The position numbers and the translations under genes are program-made. Below the pieces are notes generated by a model. That model saw nothing but the letters and a program-made list of their open reading frames with translations. It ran no database searches and was not told the DNA's origin. 64,000 nt of DNA from Tipula vernalis (lineage: Eukaryota > Arthropoda > Insecta > Diptera > Tipulidae). Below, one piece after another: positions 1-12,589 of this stretch. How positions within the stretch are numbered: position 1 is the stretch's first letter; the number at the start of each line of letters is the position of its first letter. Where the stretch lies: positions 33,811,045 through 33,875,044 of the forward strand of contig OY282558.1 of the NCBI GenBank assembly GCA_958295665.1, read 5' to 3'.

Positions 1-2471
1 GCCATTGACTTGGTTGGCTCATTGGAACCATAATTCGTTCTATGAAAGTCAACAAACAAAAATTCCCTTGGACGCAAGCTTCTGGTAGGTACATAAATGC
101 TCCAAGCAGAAATGAGTTCAGGACACTTAATGCGGCCACTAAGGGAATCACTAACAAACAAGGCAGATGCAATTTTTCGGCGTTTAACCAACGTATCAAT
201 ATGAAGGCACTCACACCGAATCACATACGATGGGAGACTTCGCACCTGTTCCCACATAGGTAGATGACGATCAGATAAATGACCAATCTTCCTGGCCATA
301 TAGATAGTAAAACGTTTCTGAATAGATTCCAATCTTGCAATATGCACATCCTGATGAGGATACCAAACCACTACAGCATATTCAAGGTGAGATCTTACTA
401 AAGAAGTATATAGACTAACACACGAAAATGCATCCATAAAATCCTTTGTCATTCTAAAAATAAAACCTAACATAGAATTGGCCTTTAATATTATTTTATC
501 TATGTGTAAAGCAAAAGTTAATTTCTGATCAAACAGAACTCCTAAATCAACAGTTGAAGTTACTCTACAAAGTAGATCTCCATCAAAATAATAATTGACA
601 ATATTTGGATTGAGTGTTCTGAAAAACGACATCACCTTACACTTCTGTACATTGATGAACAATTTATTCTTAGAGCACCACCTAGACAATATATTAATTT
701 CGGATTGCAAAACCTCAGCATCACTTACAGATTGAACATGCATGAAAATCTTCAAATCATCAGCAAATAATAAACATTTACAGAATTTAAAAATATTAGG
801 AATATCATTCACGAATAAAAGAAATATAATTGGGCCTAAATGGGACCCCTGAGGGACTCCTGAATGACAATAGATATAATCTGACTTAACATCATTCAAT
901 AGAACATACTGCTTCCTACCAACTAGATAAGAAGAAATCCATTTAAGAAAATTTGGATCAAGACCAATAACCGAAAGTTTTTCAATAATAATTTTATGGT
1001 CGATTGAATCAAAAGCTTTAGCAAAATCAAAGTAAATTGAATCAACTTGGGCGCCTTTAGATTCAAGTGACTCAATAATGAATTTAGTAAATTGCAACAG
1101 ATTGGTAGTCGTAGATTTTCCACTGGTGAAACCATGCTGGAAACAAGAAATTATCTCTTTAGTATGGAATAACAAATGTTTCGACACAATTAATTCGAAA
1201 AGTTTTGGTATAGACGAAAGAATTGAAATACCACGATAATTTGATATATCAGAACGGTTACCCTTTTTGTAAATTGGAACAATGTGAGAAATTTTCCAAG
1301 CTGAAGGAAATTGTCCAGAAATTAATGATTGGTTGAAAAGATAACATAATGGAGTTACAATATATGAGCTCACACATTTAAGTATTGACGAAGGTATCCC
1401 ATCAGGCCCACATCCATCATTAAAATCTGACAGATATTCATAAATGTCATCTTCAGTTATTGATAGGTACTGAATGTTAAATTGGCAATTACTAACAGTA
1501 GGGTCGCTTTCAAAGGATCCGTAATTAACTTTATATACCGATTGAAAGAAACTAGCAAAACCCTCGCAGATTTCAGGAACCGTGCTCAGTTTACCTCCAT
1601 TAAAAATCATTACCGATGGATAGCCAGTTGTGTTACGTTTTTCGTTAACAAACTTCCAAAATGTTTTAGGGTTTTGTTTGATATTAGTTTCAATCACACT
1701 TATATACTGACAATATTTAGAATGAAATACAGATTTAAATTGTTCACGTAGATCAACAAATTTGGATTTATTCAGTTGACAATTATTGGATCTGAATCTA
1801 TAGTAAGCTTTATTTTTACGGTTACGTAAATTGATCAAATCAGAATCAAACCATGGTGGGTAATTATAGTTACGTTTTTTCCTCAAAGGTACGAATTTAT
1901 CAAAAGCAACAAATAGTAAGTCATTAAATTTTTTTACATTTTCATTAACATCATTGGCTCGAAAAAAATCATCCCAACAAACGCCACGGAGATATTCAGA
2001 GAGACCAGGTGTGTCGCATTCTTTAAAATCATAAAACGAATCATCAAAAGAAAAAACCCGACATTTATCATCTCGATTACCAACATGAAATATAATCTCG
2101 AGGGAATTATGATGAATATCATTTTCCTTGAAAGATGTCAAAGACTCATGAACTGACAAATATTCCGTATTATTAACAAAAATTAAATCTAAAAACGAAT
2201 TGTTATCATTACAAAATAAATTAACTTGTTTGAAATTGAAACTGAACAGTGCATCCACCACCGCTGCATCATTTGCAGATAGAATATCCGAAGGGAGTAA
2301 CCCCAAAGACTCAGTTTCACTATCAACCAACCAATTAATATTACTTAAATTAAAATCATCTAATACAACTAAAGTATCATTATAATTAATTATATTAACC
2401 AATTCACATATACAATCTACATGACTCAAATAATTTGTTAATAATAATTTGTTACAATCTGTCCAATATAA
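1..2471 (-). mobile_element. Jockey/I-type LINE, ORF2 endonuclease-RT part, 5'-truncated, frame open to the window edge
   Basis: One minus-strand frame is free of stops from 2471 to the left edge (about 823 codons) and continues outside the window. Reading 5' to 3', it has the C-terminal half of an apurinic-type endonuclease (a DDFN motif where the family has GDFN, then SFLDLIFVNN). A linker follows, then a reverse transcriptase with NYRGIS, FDFAKAFDSIDH, SGVPQGSHLGPI and the catalytic FADDL near 750. The thumb region after it has DLGVLFD and HLEYAVVVWYPHQ. The frame begins inside the endonuclease, and a TAA lies at 2474-2472. The first half of ORF2 and ORF1 are therefore absent, as expected of a 5'-truncated insertion. 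Lack of frame damage over 2.4 kb suggests a fairly young copy. The 3' end is not visible. Assignment to the jockey/I group is by motif order only. Confidence 0.9.
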
Positions 2472-2474
2472 TTA

Positions 2475-5400
2475 TGGAACTGACTCCTTCTTAAATTGAC
2501 ATTTCCGCCATTTTATTTTTATTTTGACGTCTTTTATCACTTTGTTTAATTTTATAAAATCACTTCTCGGAACGCTGGAAACTTCCGCTGAGGATAATTT
2601 GTCTAATTGGTGTCCCATATATGGAATTGAATGTTTATCTTTAACGACTTGTACATTCAGTTTATTTAATAGCCGCATTTCTTGATGTTTGATCTGATCC
2701 AGATGGGATCATTCATCTATCATGAAACGATGAAAAATGTGTAACAAGCAAATGTACAAGCAAATTTATTTTGTGCCAGAAACAAAACAACACTTTTTTT
2801 TAATTTTAAGGTTAGCTGTCAGGAGGACTTTTGTTTATATTAAAAATAGTATATTCTTCTGTTATTCACGAAGATGAAGTTTACCGTAAATCATTTAAGT
2901 GAATAACAGCCGATAAATAATTTCCGTCGATATTTTGACGTCTCAATTTAATTATAATGAAAATGGCAAGAGACTACTAGATAAAATTTGAAAAATGAAA
3001 TTTTTACTTGGTTGTAGCTTGTAGTGAATAATGGAAGAAGAGACTACTAGATAAACTGGGTGCACTTAAACAATAAAAAAGTAGCAATAAAACTAATTCT
3101 TCTGTATTTTTAGTATTCCCTGATTCCCGCCAACATTGCCACTTTCTCTCAGAGACTTTTTTCGCACCATCTGTTTAACGCGTTTTTTCGGTGGAGGGGT
3201 TTCTTCAAGAGAATCGTTAATTATTGGTCTAACCGAATTTCAAATGCTTGTGATTGAAAATGCTTGCCACGATTCGACTTTAGCAGAATAAGTCGAAGGT
3301 AGCCGAGATGTGTTTGTACTTATTTCGACATGCCTTTTTTTTTTGTTACAGGGTCCGGTGTAACCAAACATTTGGGAAGTAGGGAATCGTCTGTCGCAAT
3401 TATTTCGCTGATTTCTTCCTCGAACTCCGTTGAAATGTGCGGTCTCCACTTGTCGATGATTCTTTTTTTGCCGTTTCATGATACACCTATACCTTATTTC
3501 GACTTGCTATGGTGAAAAAGGCACATTGTATTTCCTGTTAATTTCTTTTAATCGGAAAAGCCACATATTTTTTCCCCCTAAATTATTTCATTGGCTGAAC
3601 ATTTGAAAAATTCTGGACGCAGAGACTCCTTTGGCGCTAAAATGCGGCAACTTCGTCGACATTGCTACATTTTTTTCATTTAAGACCAGTCAGTAGTCAC
3701 ACAAATTGATTATTTCTATGATCAATTATTTAATTTTTGTCAGATTTATCTGTGTCAGCTTAGTTGTCTGCACTATGAATCCATTTTAATTGACGTCAAT
3801 GTTGATATCAGGTTGTAAAGTATTATTTCCAATAATCATCTCTGATTTATTTGATGGAGTTGGAAAAACGGAACGGTTCAATTCAAAGAAGTTGTCAACA
3901 ATTTCTATATTTGCCCTGATAAATCCCAAGAAATCATTTAATTTCCTAACCTAACATCACTTCCAATAATGATTAGTGACCTAACTATAAACATACTCGT
4001 CGCAGCATTCCTAAGCTTTACTGAAAAGTCTTCTCCTTTCAACTGATCCGCCGTCTTTCTCGAATAGAAAGGTAATTAATAACAGTCTAGCACTTCCAAT
4101 CAAAACGTTTTACTTTAAATCAATTTGTGGATATCTGCCCATTACGCCAGAATTGAATTTATTTTTTTTTTTTAAATGAAATACTGAATACTGCTAGAAC
4201 TTTTTCATTTAATTTTGGTTTATTTCCACCACTGTCAGAGAAAATTACTTTTATTTTAAATTGGTTAATTAAATTCAGGAACAAACACGTCTGACCTCTA
4301 TTACATTTTACGTCTAGTTTTCATCTGACTACCTAGTATGTTTATTGCTGGCATAACTGACATTTGCTTTGGGTTTTGTCATTGTAGTTTAACTAATTAA
4401 TAATTCCAAATATTTGTACATGTAAAGAGAATTTTAGACGTAGATTGGTAAAGACAACTTGAAGCATTTTGTTCCGCAGGCTGATTTTATTTTAATATGA
4501 AATATTTATATTACACGTAATTCTCGATGTTTATAATTTTCCTTCAACTACCAGCTAAAAATTTAACCTCGCCTGAGTGCAAATGTTGGTGGATATACTC
4601 ATATCAAATTATCTGGTAATACAAAACTAGAATTACAATAAAGATCCGTTAAACTTGTCCGTTGAACTTGATAATAAAGCAAAACGCATTATTTTTAGGT
4701 GCGCGTTTCCATTCACAAATAAATGCCAACCATTCCCAATATACGTGGTCGAAGGTCTTATAATGAGAAATTGATTCGTGTACAGTACATTGTACAATAA
4801 CAAATTTACATAAAAGTACTTAAATTTCGGAATATGCTGTACGTAACTTTATTTTTGTTACCATCCCGAGTAAGATTTCGTGTATTTTTGACATTTGTAT
4901 TGTTTGCTAGGCGCTAATTGTGTTATTTTCTGTTTTGTTTACTTCTGTTGAAACTTTAAATATTTATCATGAAATAATAAAATGTTTTATGTATCTGCGG
5001 TTATTCCAGACTTTTATTAAACAGAAAATATATTTATTATCAAGAAATTCCCATTTGAAACATTGAAACGTTCTAAACGCTGATATCTGTACACACCTTT
5101 TCTGATTTGATAATACGGGGGTTTATGAAAAAATCCAAACAGAATTCTACACATAATCGCCACATTAATTATCTCAGAACAAGATACAAACATGATTTTT
5201 TGTTTTGTATATGTACTTCATGATAAGCAGAAAAATGTTCGCACATTTTATGGTATTAACCTCGTGTTTCATTGTTATGTATATGTATTGTTTGTTTATA
5301 GGTTATACATACTATATCATGTGACGACTAAACGTGTTGGGTAGTGTTTAATCAAGAAATTCATGTTAAAATGTAAACGAGTACGTTCACACATTTTTAT

Positions 5401-7850
5401 TCGTTTTATCAATTTTGCTAAGAACACATGAAACCCATTTTAATGATTTTCTGTTAGAGAGGCCAAAAAAGGTGTTGCTTAACATTTAACGACAGGTGAA
5501 TCACACTATCTTTTACATCTATTTCATTGTTTCTAATAAGTGTTTTATTTTTATATATAACATTTGAATTTGATTACAGGGATGATATAGGTATGTATGT
5601 GGCCTTGGCCAGTAATCCATATAGAAACATATTATGTATACAGTTTTTTTGTAAAACAAATTGTGCGATTTCTACTTTATCAAATATGTTAGATACTATA
5701 AACCGTGTGTACTTTAAAAAAAATGTGATTCATTTCATTAATATTATTATGAATGGTTCACACTTTTGTTGCACAGTTAACTAAATACAAACAAATTTTA
5801 AGAGTTTACCTTAGCAATTAGTTTCACACTTTCCATGTAAAGTACAATCAATCACCTTCAAAGTACGGTTCAAGGTTTAATTTATATAGAAAACTGTTTT
5901 AAACTGAAGCAAAAAAATAAAGTAAACAGCACTTTTGCAAGTGAATGAATCATGTTTTATATTTTTATATCTTGTAGAAATACCTGATAATATTCCACAA
6001 TCCATGATAACGATCGCAAAAGACGTTACAGTTTTATTACAATATGACATTATGATTATACATACATACATATGTATATATTATTGGAGAAATATGTTCC
6101 AGGTTCCAACAGATATTCGATTTATCGTTTATCGTAAAATTATATGAAGGTAAATTGCATTGAAACACGTGGAACAATAATGTAGATCAACTACCGCATT
6201 ACAAAATTTTATTTTCAATATTATGTCACGTACTTAAGTTGTTTACGTTTAAACAATAGCGTAAAACAACTCAGGAAGACTTTTAATAATTTCACCCCTT
6301 CAATTAAAATATTTTTATTCAACTTATATACGTGCGTACATAGAGGTATCAAATATAAATTGAACTTGCCTCAACTCAGCTGAGATGCTATATTTAGTTA
6401 ACCATTTTTGGAAAAAATAAAAAATATTATCTTTGTACCTAATAATAGATACTAAATTAATTAGGTACATTTATATATAGAAATAAACTTTGTCGACTCA
6501 AATAAATGAAACGTAAATCACATGTTTGTTACATAACTTGGTTGATAATAAAATAATAAATGCAATTTGGGTACGGTTGAGAGTAAAACTGAAGAAAACA
6601 AAAAAAAATAATACGAACACACACTTAAATTGTATTCAATTAAAACTTACACGTACATTTTACAACCGTCTATCAATAATTACATCAAATCGTGTAACTT
6701 TATACCATAAAAGTTTTTTAAAATATGTAAATAGTTGTTGAGGGAATACCAAACAAACATGTATACATCATATTTTGAATGACGTAAAATGAATTTCAAA
6801 GTATTGCGTTATATGTATTTTACTATTTTTGTTTAATTTTTCCATTCCATTCATATTCGCGAAAGATGGAGGGCATTCAAAATGCAAAAACTTTTTACTT
6901 TTGGCGGTCATGTAAATTTCCAACAAAACAAACAAACATTTTTGTTCATTATGTTGGAAATTCTTACAAACCTGATGCCCTGATAGAAAACAAGTTTCGT
7001 GTAGACACAAATTGCGTCGTAAATCGTTGTAACCATAGTAAATGTGTTACTATGTAAATATGGGCTAATTATCAAAAATTACGACCTTATAATCGTCAAT
7101 AGGGTGAAGAATTTTATAAACACGTACTTACTAAAATAACTTTTTAATTGTTATGAAGAAATATTGCATGTGAAATGGCAAAACCAAAACAAATGTTTAT
7201 TTATACATTTGTGTTGGTGTAGGATACTGTTAAAAATAACTAGATAGTCTAAATGGGAGTTTTGTTTGGTTGGTGGAGACGAAGTATTTAAGATATTTTG
7301 CTTCGAGAATGCCTTCTATCTTTTTATTTCCTATGTCATTGTTTGCTGACACAATTGCAACTTATTTGACCGCATTCCTCAATTTTCTTCTTCTTCTTAT
7401 TCTTCAATTGTTTTTTTAACCAAGCACACTAGCCGTAGTCTTAGTACAGGATTCTTCTCTTTGTTCCTAGTTTTGGTCGAAAGTTCTAGTATCGTTGATT
7501 TTTAAATTAAAGTTTCATATACTATTATTGATTTTGCATATTTCACCGTTGCCGATTTTATTTCAAATGTGCTGGTACCATCTGACTGTCATATATCAAC
7601 TTCTCTGTGACATCTTGTAAGTGGGTTAGAAATAAATCTCTTGTTAATGAGTGTATAATCAGTCATCAGTGTCTAGTGCTGGTTTACACATAGTTTACAC
7701 AATTTTTCCTCCTTGTATTGTTTTGATGCCGTTTGATATGGGTGTTTTCTAGATATTGCGATGTGTGGCTTGTTCATAGAATTTTTTGTGCCATCTAGGT
7801 CTTCCTTTTAAGTGAAATTTTGTTCTTATACAAGGCGCTTTCCAAACAGG
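2475..7850. other. AT-rich spacer without an identified gene
   Basis: No frame here reads like a known protein. A 68-codon minus frame at 2678-2472 lies just upstream of the LINE and in its frame, but it does not look like endonuclease and I do not recognise it. A partial direct repeat, AGAGACTACTAGATAAA, occurs near 2970 and 3040. Short CATA/TATG microsatellite runs near 6065 are typical of fly spacers. A short Pro/Lys-rich minus frame near 3090-3240 could be chance. Confidence 0.5.
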
Positions 7851-7856
7851 ACCTTT

Positions 7857-8083
7857 TCAAAATGACAGCAAAAACTTATTATTTTCGAGTGGTTTAGATC
7901 GCCTGGGGAAATGTTCTTGAGAATGTCGGTGCAAGCGCATTTTTGCGAATAGGTAAAAATCACACGGTGCTAAATCATGCGAATACGGCGAGTGGTTGGG
8001 AGTTAAAATGCGTGTTTTGGACAAAAAATCTGTCACAAGTTTCGATCGATGAGATGGTGCATTATCATGCAACAAGGCCCAAC
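7857..8083 (-). mobile_element. mariner-type transposase fragment
   Basis: The minus frame reads WALLHDNAPSHRS and then PYSHDLAPCDFYLF. These are the second and third catalytic-aspartate blocks of mariner (DD34D) transposases. Only this C-terminal core is recognisable. Sequence on both sides no longer aligns by eye to the rest of a transposase, and no terminal repeats were found, so this is a relic. Confidence 0.85.
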
Positions 8084-8089
8084 TTCTTT

Positions 8090-9600
8090 CTTAGATAAAT
8101 TGATGTTCCATTATTTTCAATGAAGATTTTTGATGAATTTACACACAGTTTTCATGGTAGCTTCGTTTATAATTTTGTCTGGGTTAAAAGTAAGAGTTAA
8201 TAAGTTCATTTGTAGTAACCATAATAAATGTTGCTTGATGTTATTGCTATAGTTGCTGTGCCTTTGTTCGCGTCCATCCTCCTCTAATTTGACCCTTTAG
8301 AACCATTTCTTTCCTTTTATGGAAATACCGTGTGTTTCGTTGCTTAATGCACGTCTCCTGCTGTTATATTCCACACTGCAAAATATTACAAAAATTACTT
8401 AGAAAGTTCCAAATCCAAAAGGAATCTATTTGTAACTAAAGCTTTTCTAGATAATCACGTGTCAAAATCATTAACTCAGAGTCCCGAATCATCCCACAAA
8501 AATATTGGGTTCAGGTTCGAGTTCAAATTAGTAAAATAAAAGAATTATTTATTTACTTAAAAATTTCCATTTATGCGAAGAAATAAAATATTTCATAACC
8601 AATTTTCTTTTAATTGAAAAGCCAGAATAATTATTTTTTGTTATTGTGATTTTTTATTATTGGTATTTTGAAGTCGAACGCTATTCTGAAAGTCGAAAAA
8701 AATCCCTAAACCGGTTCGAAACCATGTAGTAAATGGAATTTGACAAATTTTGCAGAACATCCTCACCAAACAATTTATTTTAATAGGTTAATTCAGTGGT
8801 ACGATTATAAAAACTGGATCCGAGGTATACAACAGTAATTATTTTGCAACCTTTGCATCAAGTGAAATCAAAACAACTACTAATGCCTCCCATCTATCGC
8901 CAAACCCACTTTAATGTTTTCTTAAGTAAACAGCATTAACCGATTACATATTTAAATAGAGAATTTAATCCCTGCGGGGTAGTACGAATATTTATTTGTG
9001 AATTAATATGATATGAAACCCTCACGATATGACAAGTTACTCAAATTTGTGTAGGAGATGTCTAGATTACTTGATAAATTACGTGGAGAAAAAATTTCGT
9101 TTGGCATTTATAATTAATGTAGCCCAAACGGTATATCATATTCGTCTCAGACGTCGCCTGAACTCACCAAAGTAACACAGACACTTCCATATGATTATCT
9201 ACGATTACCTCTCATTGGTCATCAAAGCATACAATAAACATTGCAGTTAGTTTAGAGCAGTTTTGTAAATTTACTACTTGGAATGAATGACGGTTGGGCA
9301 TTGAAGCCCTGACGTTATTATTTTTTACTTAGATTTTCTCTTGTAATTTTTTTCTGCTATACAGGACCAAGACCCTTAAAATAAGAAACTTCTACATATA
9401 TTAAGAGGTTTAATTATTACATGACTGTAGTTAGATTTGTGGACAATTTTTTAGAATGATGAAATTTTTCAAAAACGCAACTGACTAAAAAAATTTAACA
9501 CATAGTGATGAAAAACATACTAATTCTACTTTGACTTTCAAAGAAAAGTTTATACCAATTCAATAAAAATTTGATCAAACGTTCCGGAAATATTTTTTCA
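8090..9600. other. AT-rich spacer, nothing recognised
   Basis: Non-coding AT-rich DNA. I see no credible frame, terminal repeat or RNA gene in this stretch. Confidence 0.5.
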
Positions 9601-9606
9601 AAGTTG

Positions 9607-10242
9607 CAAAATCAACAAAAATGTTTGTACCGTATTGTATACGCATTTTTTTTTTTTTTTTTTTTTTTTTTTTCGTCCCTGCCCAAAAGCGGCTAGCACT
9701 ACGACCTAAAAGATCTTTTGTGCTGTTGGGTACTGTTACTCCAGGAGCTTCTCCACCTCTCTAATAAAGGCGAGAATGCTGTTTATAGAGGCCAATTTAC
9801 ATTTCTCCGGGGTCAGATACCTCTCTTCAAAATGAATCCACCTCCGTGTGCACAGAGCAACACACTCACATAGTATGTGTTCTGCGGTTTCTGTCTCTTC
9901 CAAACAGAGTCGGCACTCCGTCTCTGTGGACAGGTTCATTTTGTTCAAATGATATCTCAGGTTACAGTGACCTGAGAGAAAACTCACAAGTTTCCTAATA
10001 TTTTCTTTGCTGAAATTGATCGCCAAATTTTGTATACGCATACTATTAAATAAAAAACCTACTATTTCTACAAGTGTTAGTGATATTTTCGATTATTTTT
10101 TATACAAACTTACAATTTAAAATCGAAGTATGTAAAGATTATACTGAGTCACAACACTAATACTTACAGAAATACATAGTAGGTTTTATTTTGTGTTTGT
10201 ATTGCAATAGTACGGCTTGTATAAACATTTTTGTTGATTTTG
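9607..10242. repeat. Foldback (inverted-repeat) element interrupted by a LINE copy
   Basis: The left arm is 9607-9646 continued at 10042-10082. The right arm is 10155-10242 in opposite orientation. Shared blocks include CAAAATCAACAAAAATGTTT at the outer ends and AACCTACTAT near the inner ends. About 70 bp separates the arms. The left arm is split by the LINE fragment at 9647-10029. This is most simply a MITE or foldback element that later received a LINE insertion. Confidence 0.6.
9647..10029 (-). mobile_element. 5'-truncated LINE 3' end with poly(A) tail and 12-bp target-site duplication
   Basis: The minus frame has LSGHCNLRYHLNKM followed by a CRLC...TAEHILCEC cysteine/histidine block. This is the C-terminal tail of RNase H-bearing I/R1-like LINE pol proteins. 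On the minus strand the insert ends in a run of about 27 A (T run at 9647-9673). It is flanked on both sides by TTGTATACGCAT (9635-9646 and 10030-10041), a clean 12-bp target-site duplication. The insert is about 383 bp. The apparent ATG at 10041 lies in the duplicated target, so it is not a real start. Confidence 0.9.
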
Positions 10243-10249
10243 TGGGTGG

Positions 10250-12170
10250 TATTAAAAATTCAATTTTCAATATTTGGGCAAAAAAGTGGTTTGATTTTCC
10301 TTTTCGTGGCTCGATTTGCTATTCGCTATTTCTAACCAACAAAGTAGCTGATATCTGGTGATAACCATATGAACAAAATTTAACCTTATGATAAGGAGGA
10401 TAGGAACTATCAAACAATTGCAAACATTACAATTTATGTGAACCAATATTTGTCCAAATGGCCAATCATCTTGATGCGACACAGACCTACACCAAAAGAC
10501 GTATTGTTTTAAATAAAAATTGAGATTGTCATGTCTTTTCCTTCTCACAGCCAGAATAAAATAATTGCGATCAAATTTTTTCTTTAGAATTCATTGGCTT
10601 GACAGACATGCGTCAGCCGATTCCGTAACATCATTTTTTGTGTACATTTATTTTACTGTGAAAAGAAAACGAAATTTTGACATTGAAAAGTAAAAATAAT
10701 CTGCATCTGTAGGAAACCGTTGTGAATCAGTTGTATAGATTATATTTGTGCGATTAATGACATAATACTTTTCAGTAAGTTTAGTGTACAGGTAAACTAA
10801 TTAACAAATGGATTTATTCATTCATAATTTTTTTTGTTTTTATGTACATATTATCAAACCGGGTATATTTTTTTACTATATGTATAATGACTCAGTGAGT
10901 AATGTCTTTGAAATTTATTCGAAATGTGGTATTTGCTGGCTTAAAGTTAAGCTTAATGTAAGATTAAGTCAATTCTAGGAACGCATGCCTTTACGATAAA
11001 TTATATTTCTGTACCACTAAACACTTACATACGTATATGTACTTTAATTAGGCGGATATTCAAATTAAATCCAATTCCGCCTTTTTGGTTGCAATATACT
11101 GTGTGTTACGAAATTTAATCAAGCAGTAAACAAGATTAATCCTAAATAATATTTTATTATCAAATGGGAATTCCAAGTAGAAATTTATTTATTGTTATTA
11201 TTTTGAATGGAACTATATAATTACATATTATCGTTTAGTACTGACGTTGACATTTTCTGGTTACAAAGAAAACCGCCAAACATGTGGTATACTTGTTTCT
11301 ATAAAATCGTATATAGTCGTGACGTTTACTATGTTTATTATATTGTAACCCAAATATCGTTTTCTGGGAAAATACTTTATCAATAACATAGTTAATCTAT
11401 TGCAGACTCCCGTGTGAATTACACTTTGCATCGATATTATATTGTACAAAAAAGTTAAATTTATGGTTGGCGGTTTACAACTGCATTAATTAAAATGCTC
11501 CAGTTAAGCATTAGTATTAAATAATATTTACACTGAAATTATATTTGATATAATCACTAATCGTACAATCGTTTTGAATTTAACGATGTTTTTGATAAAT
11601 CACATTTTAGTACGAATTGATAAAAAATTCAAAAACATTTTTTTATTTAATTAGTCACGCCCTAATTCTTTTAATTTTTTCGACAAATGCAAAATAAAAT
11701 GAGAAAGGTTGACGAAAGATAGATCTATTTACGAGGATCCAGCTACAATTAAAAGTATTAGCCTTTCACACAGTGGGAGGATTGAAACTGCTATATTTGT
11801 ACTGGCCTACATTTTCTCGAAGTTACCGATAGATTTACAAACAGAATTGAGTAACAAAGTTATTTTTGTATTACTGTATGTTGGCCACTGTTGTAGGTCC
11901 ACTGTGTTGTGACTCGAGCATCAAAATAGAGTACCAAAATTTATGTAAATAAATAAACAATTGTCGGCCACCACTTTCTCCCAAAAACACGGACAAGTAA
12001 GTCGTTTAAATATATATCTAAAAAATATTATCACAAATAAATTTAATTACTTTTACTAATTACTTTGCTCAATTTTCCATCTGCGAAAGTATGTAAAGCA
12101 TAGTACTATAGGTAGCACACAATTGCCTTTTCAACAAATTCTGAATCTTTTTTCAATACGTTTAATTCAT
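10250..12170. other. AT-rich spacer, nothing recognised
   Basis: No gene recognised. A 93-codon minus frame at 10548-10267 has no motif I know and overlaps the edge of no element; it is left uncalled. Confidence 0.45.
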
Positions 12171-12171
12171 T

Positions 12172-12584
12172 TATACCACGTTTACATTATACGTACCTAA
12201 TATGTATGTACTTTTTTGCTATTTAATTATTTTTCCGCTGCAGTTCACATTAGCTTTGCGATTTGTAGTGTGAACGCATACTATAAAAGTTTGTTGTTTT
12301 GACAGATAGATTTCTGTATTCAATTCAGTTTATGTTTTGAAAATTTCTTGTCAAACTCTATTAGATTTGTCGGCAAATTATTTGATTAACACCCGAAATT
12401 GTAGTTTAACAAAAAAACGTATAAATTTTTGTTTTGACAACAAATATACGAATGACATTAACATATAGTTATTAGAAATATCAAAAAAGTATGTGATAAA
12501 ATATATAAATATTTAAATTTGAGTTCACATGACGATACTTTTTTGCTACATACTTTTATTCTACTAATGTAAACGTGGTATAAG
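12172..12584. mobile_element. Probable MITE with inverted ends
   Basis: The left end reads TTATACCACGTTTACATTA. The right end, on the opposite strand near 12584-12565, reads the same 19 bases. Inside the ends both arms carry related TATGTA...TTTTTT tracts. There is no coding frame between them. Size (about 0.4 kb), inverted ends and lack of coding fit a non-autonomous DNA transposon. A target duplication was not resolved. Confidence 0.5.
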
Positions 12585-12589
12585 TCTAA

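Noticed and set aside
1482..1751. Plus-strand 89-codon frame
   Set aside because: It is the complement of the LINE ORF2.
10267..10548. Minus-strand 93-codon frame
   Set aside because: AT-biased residues, no motif, no splice context; probably chance.
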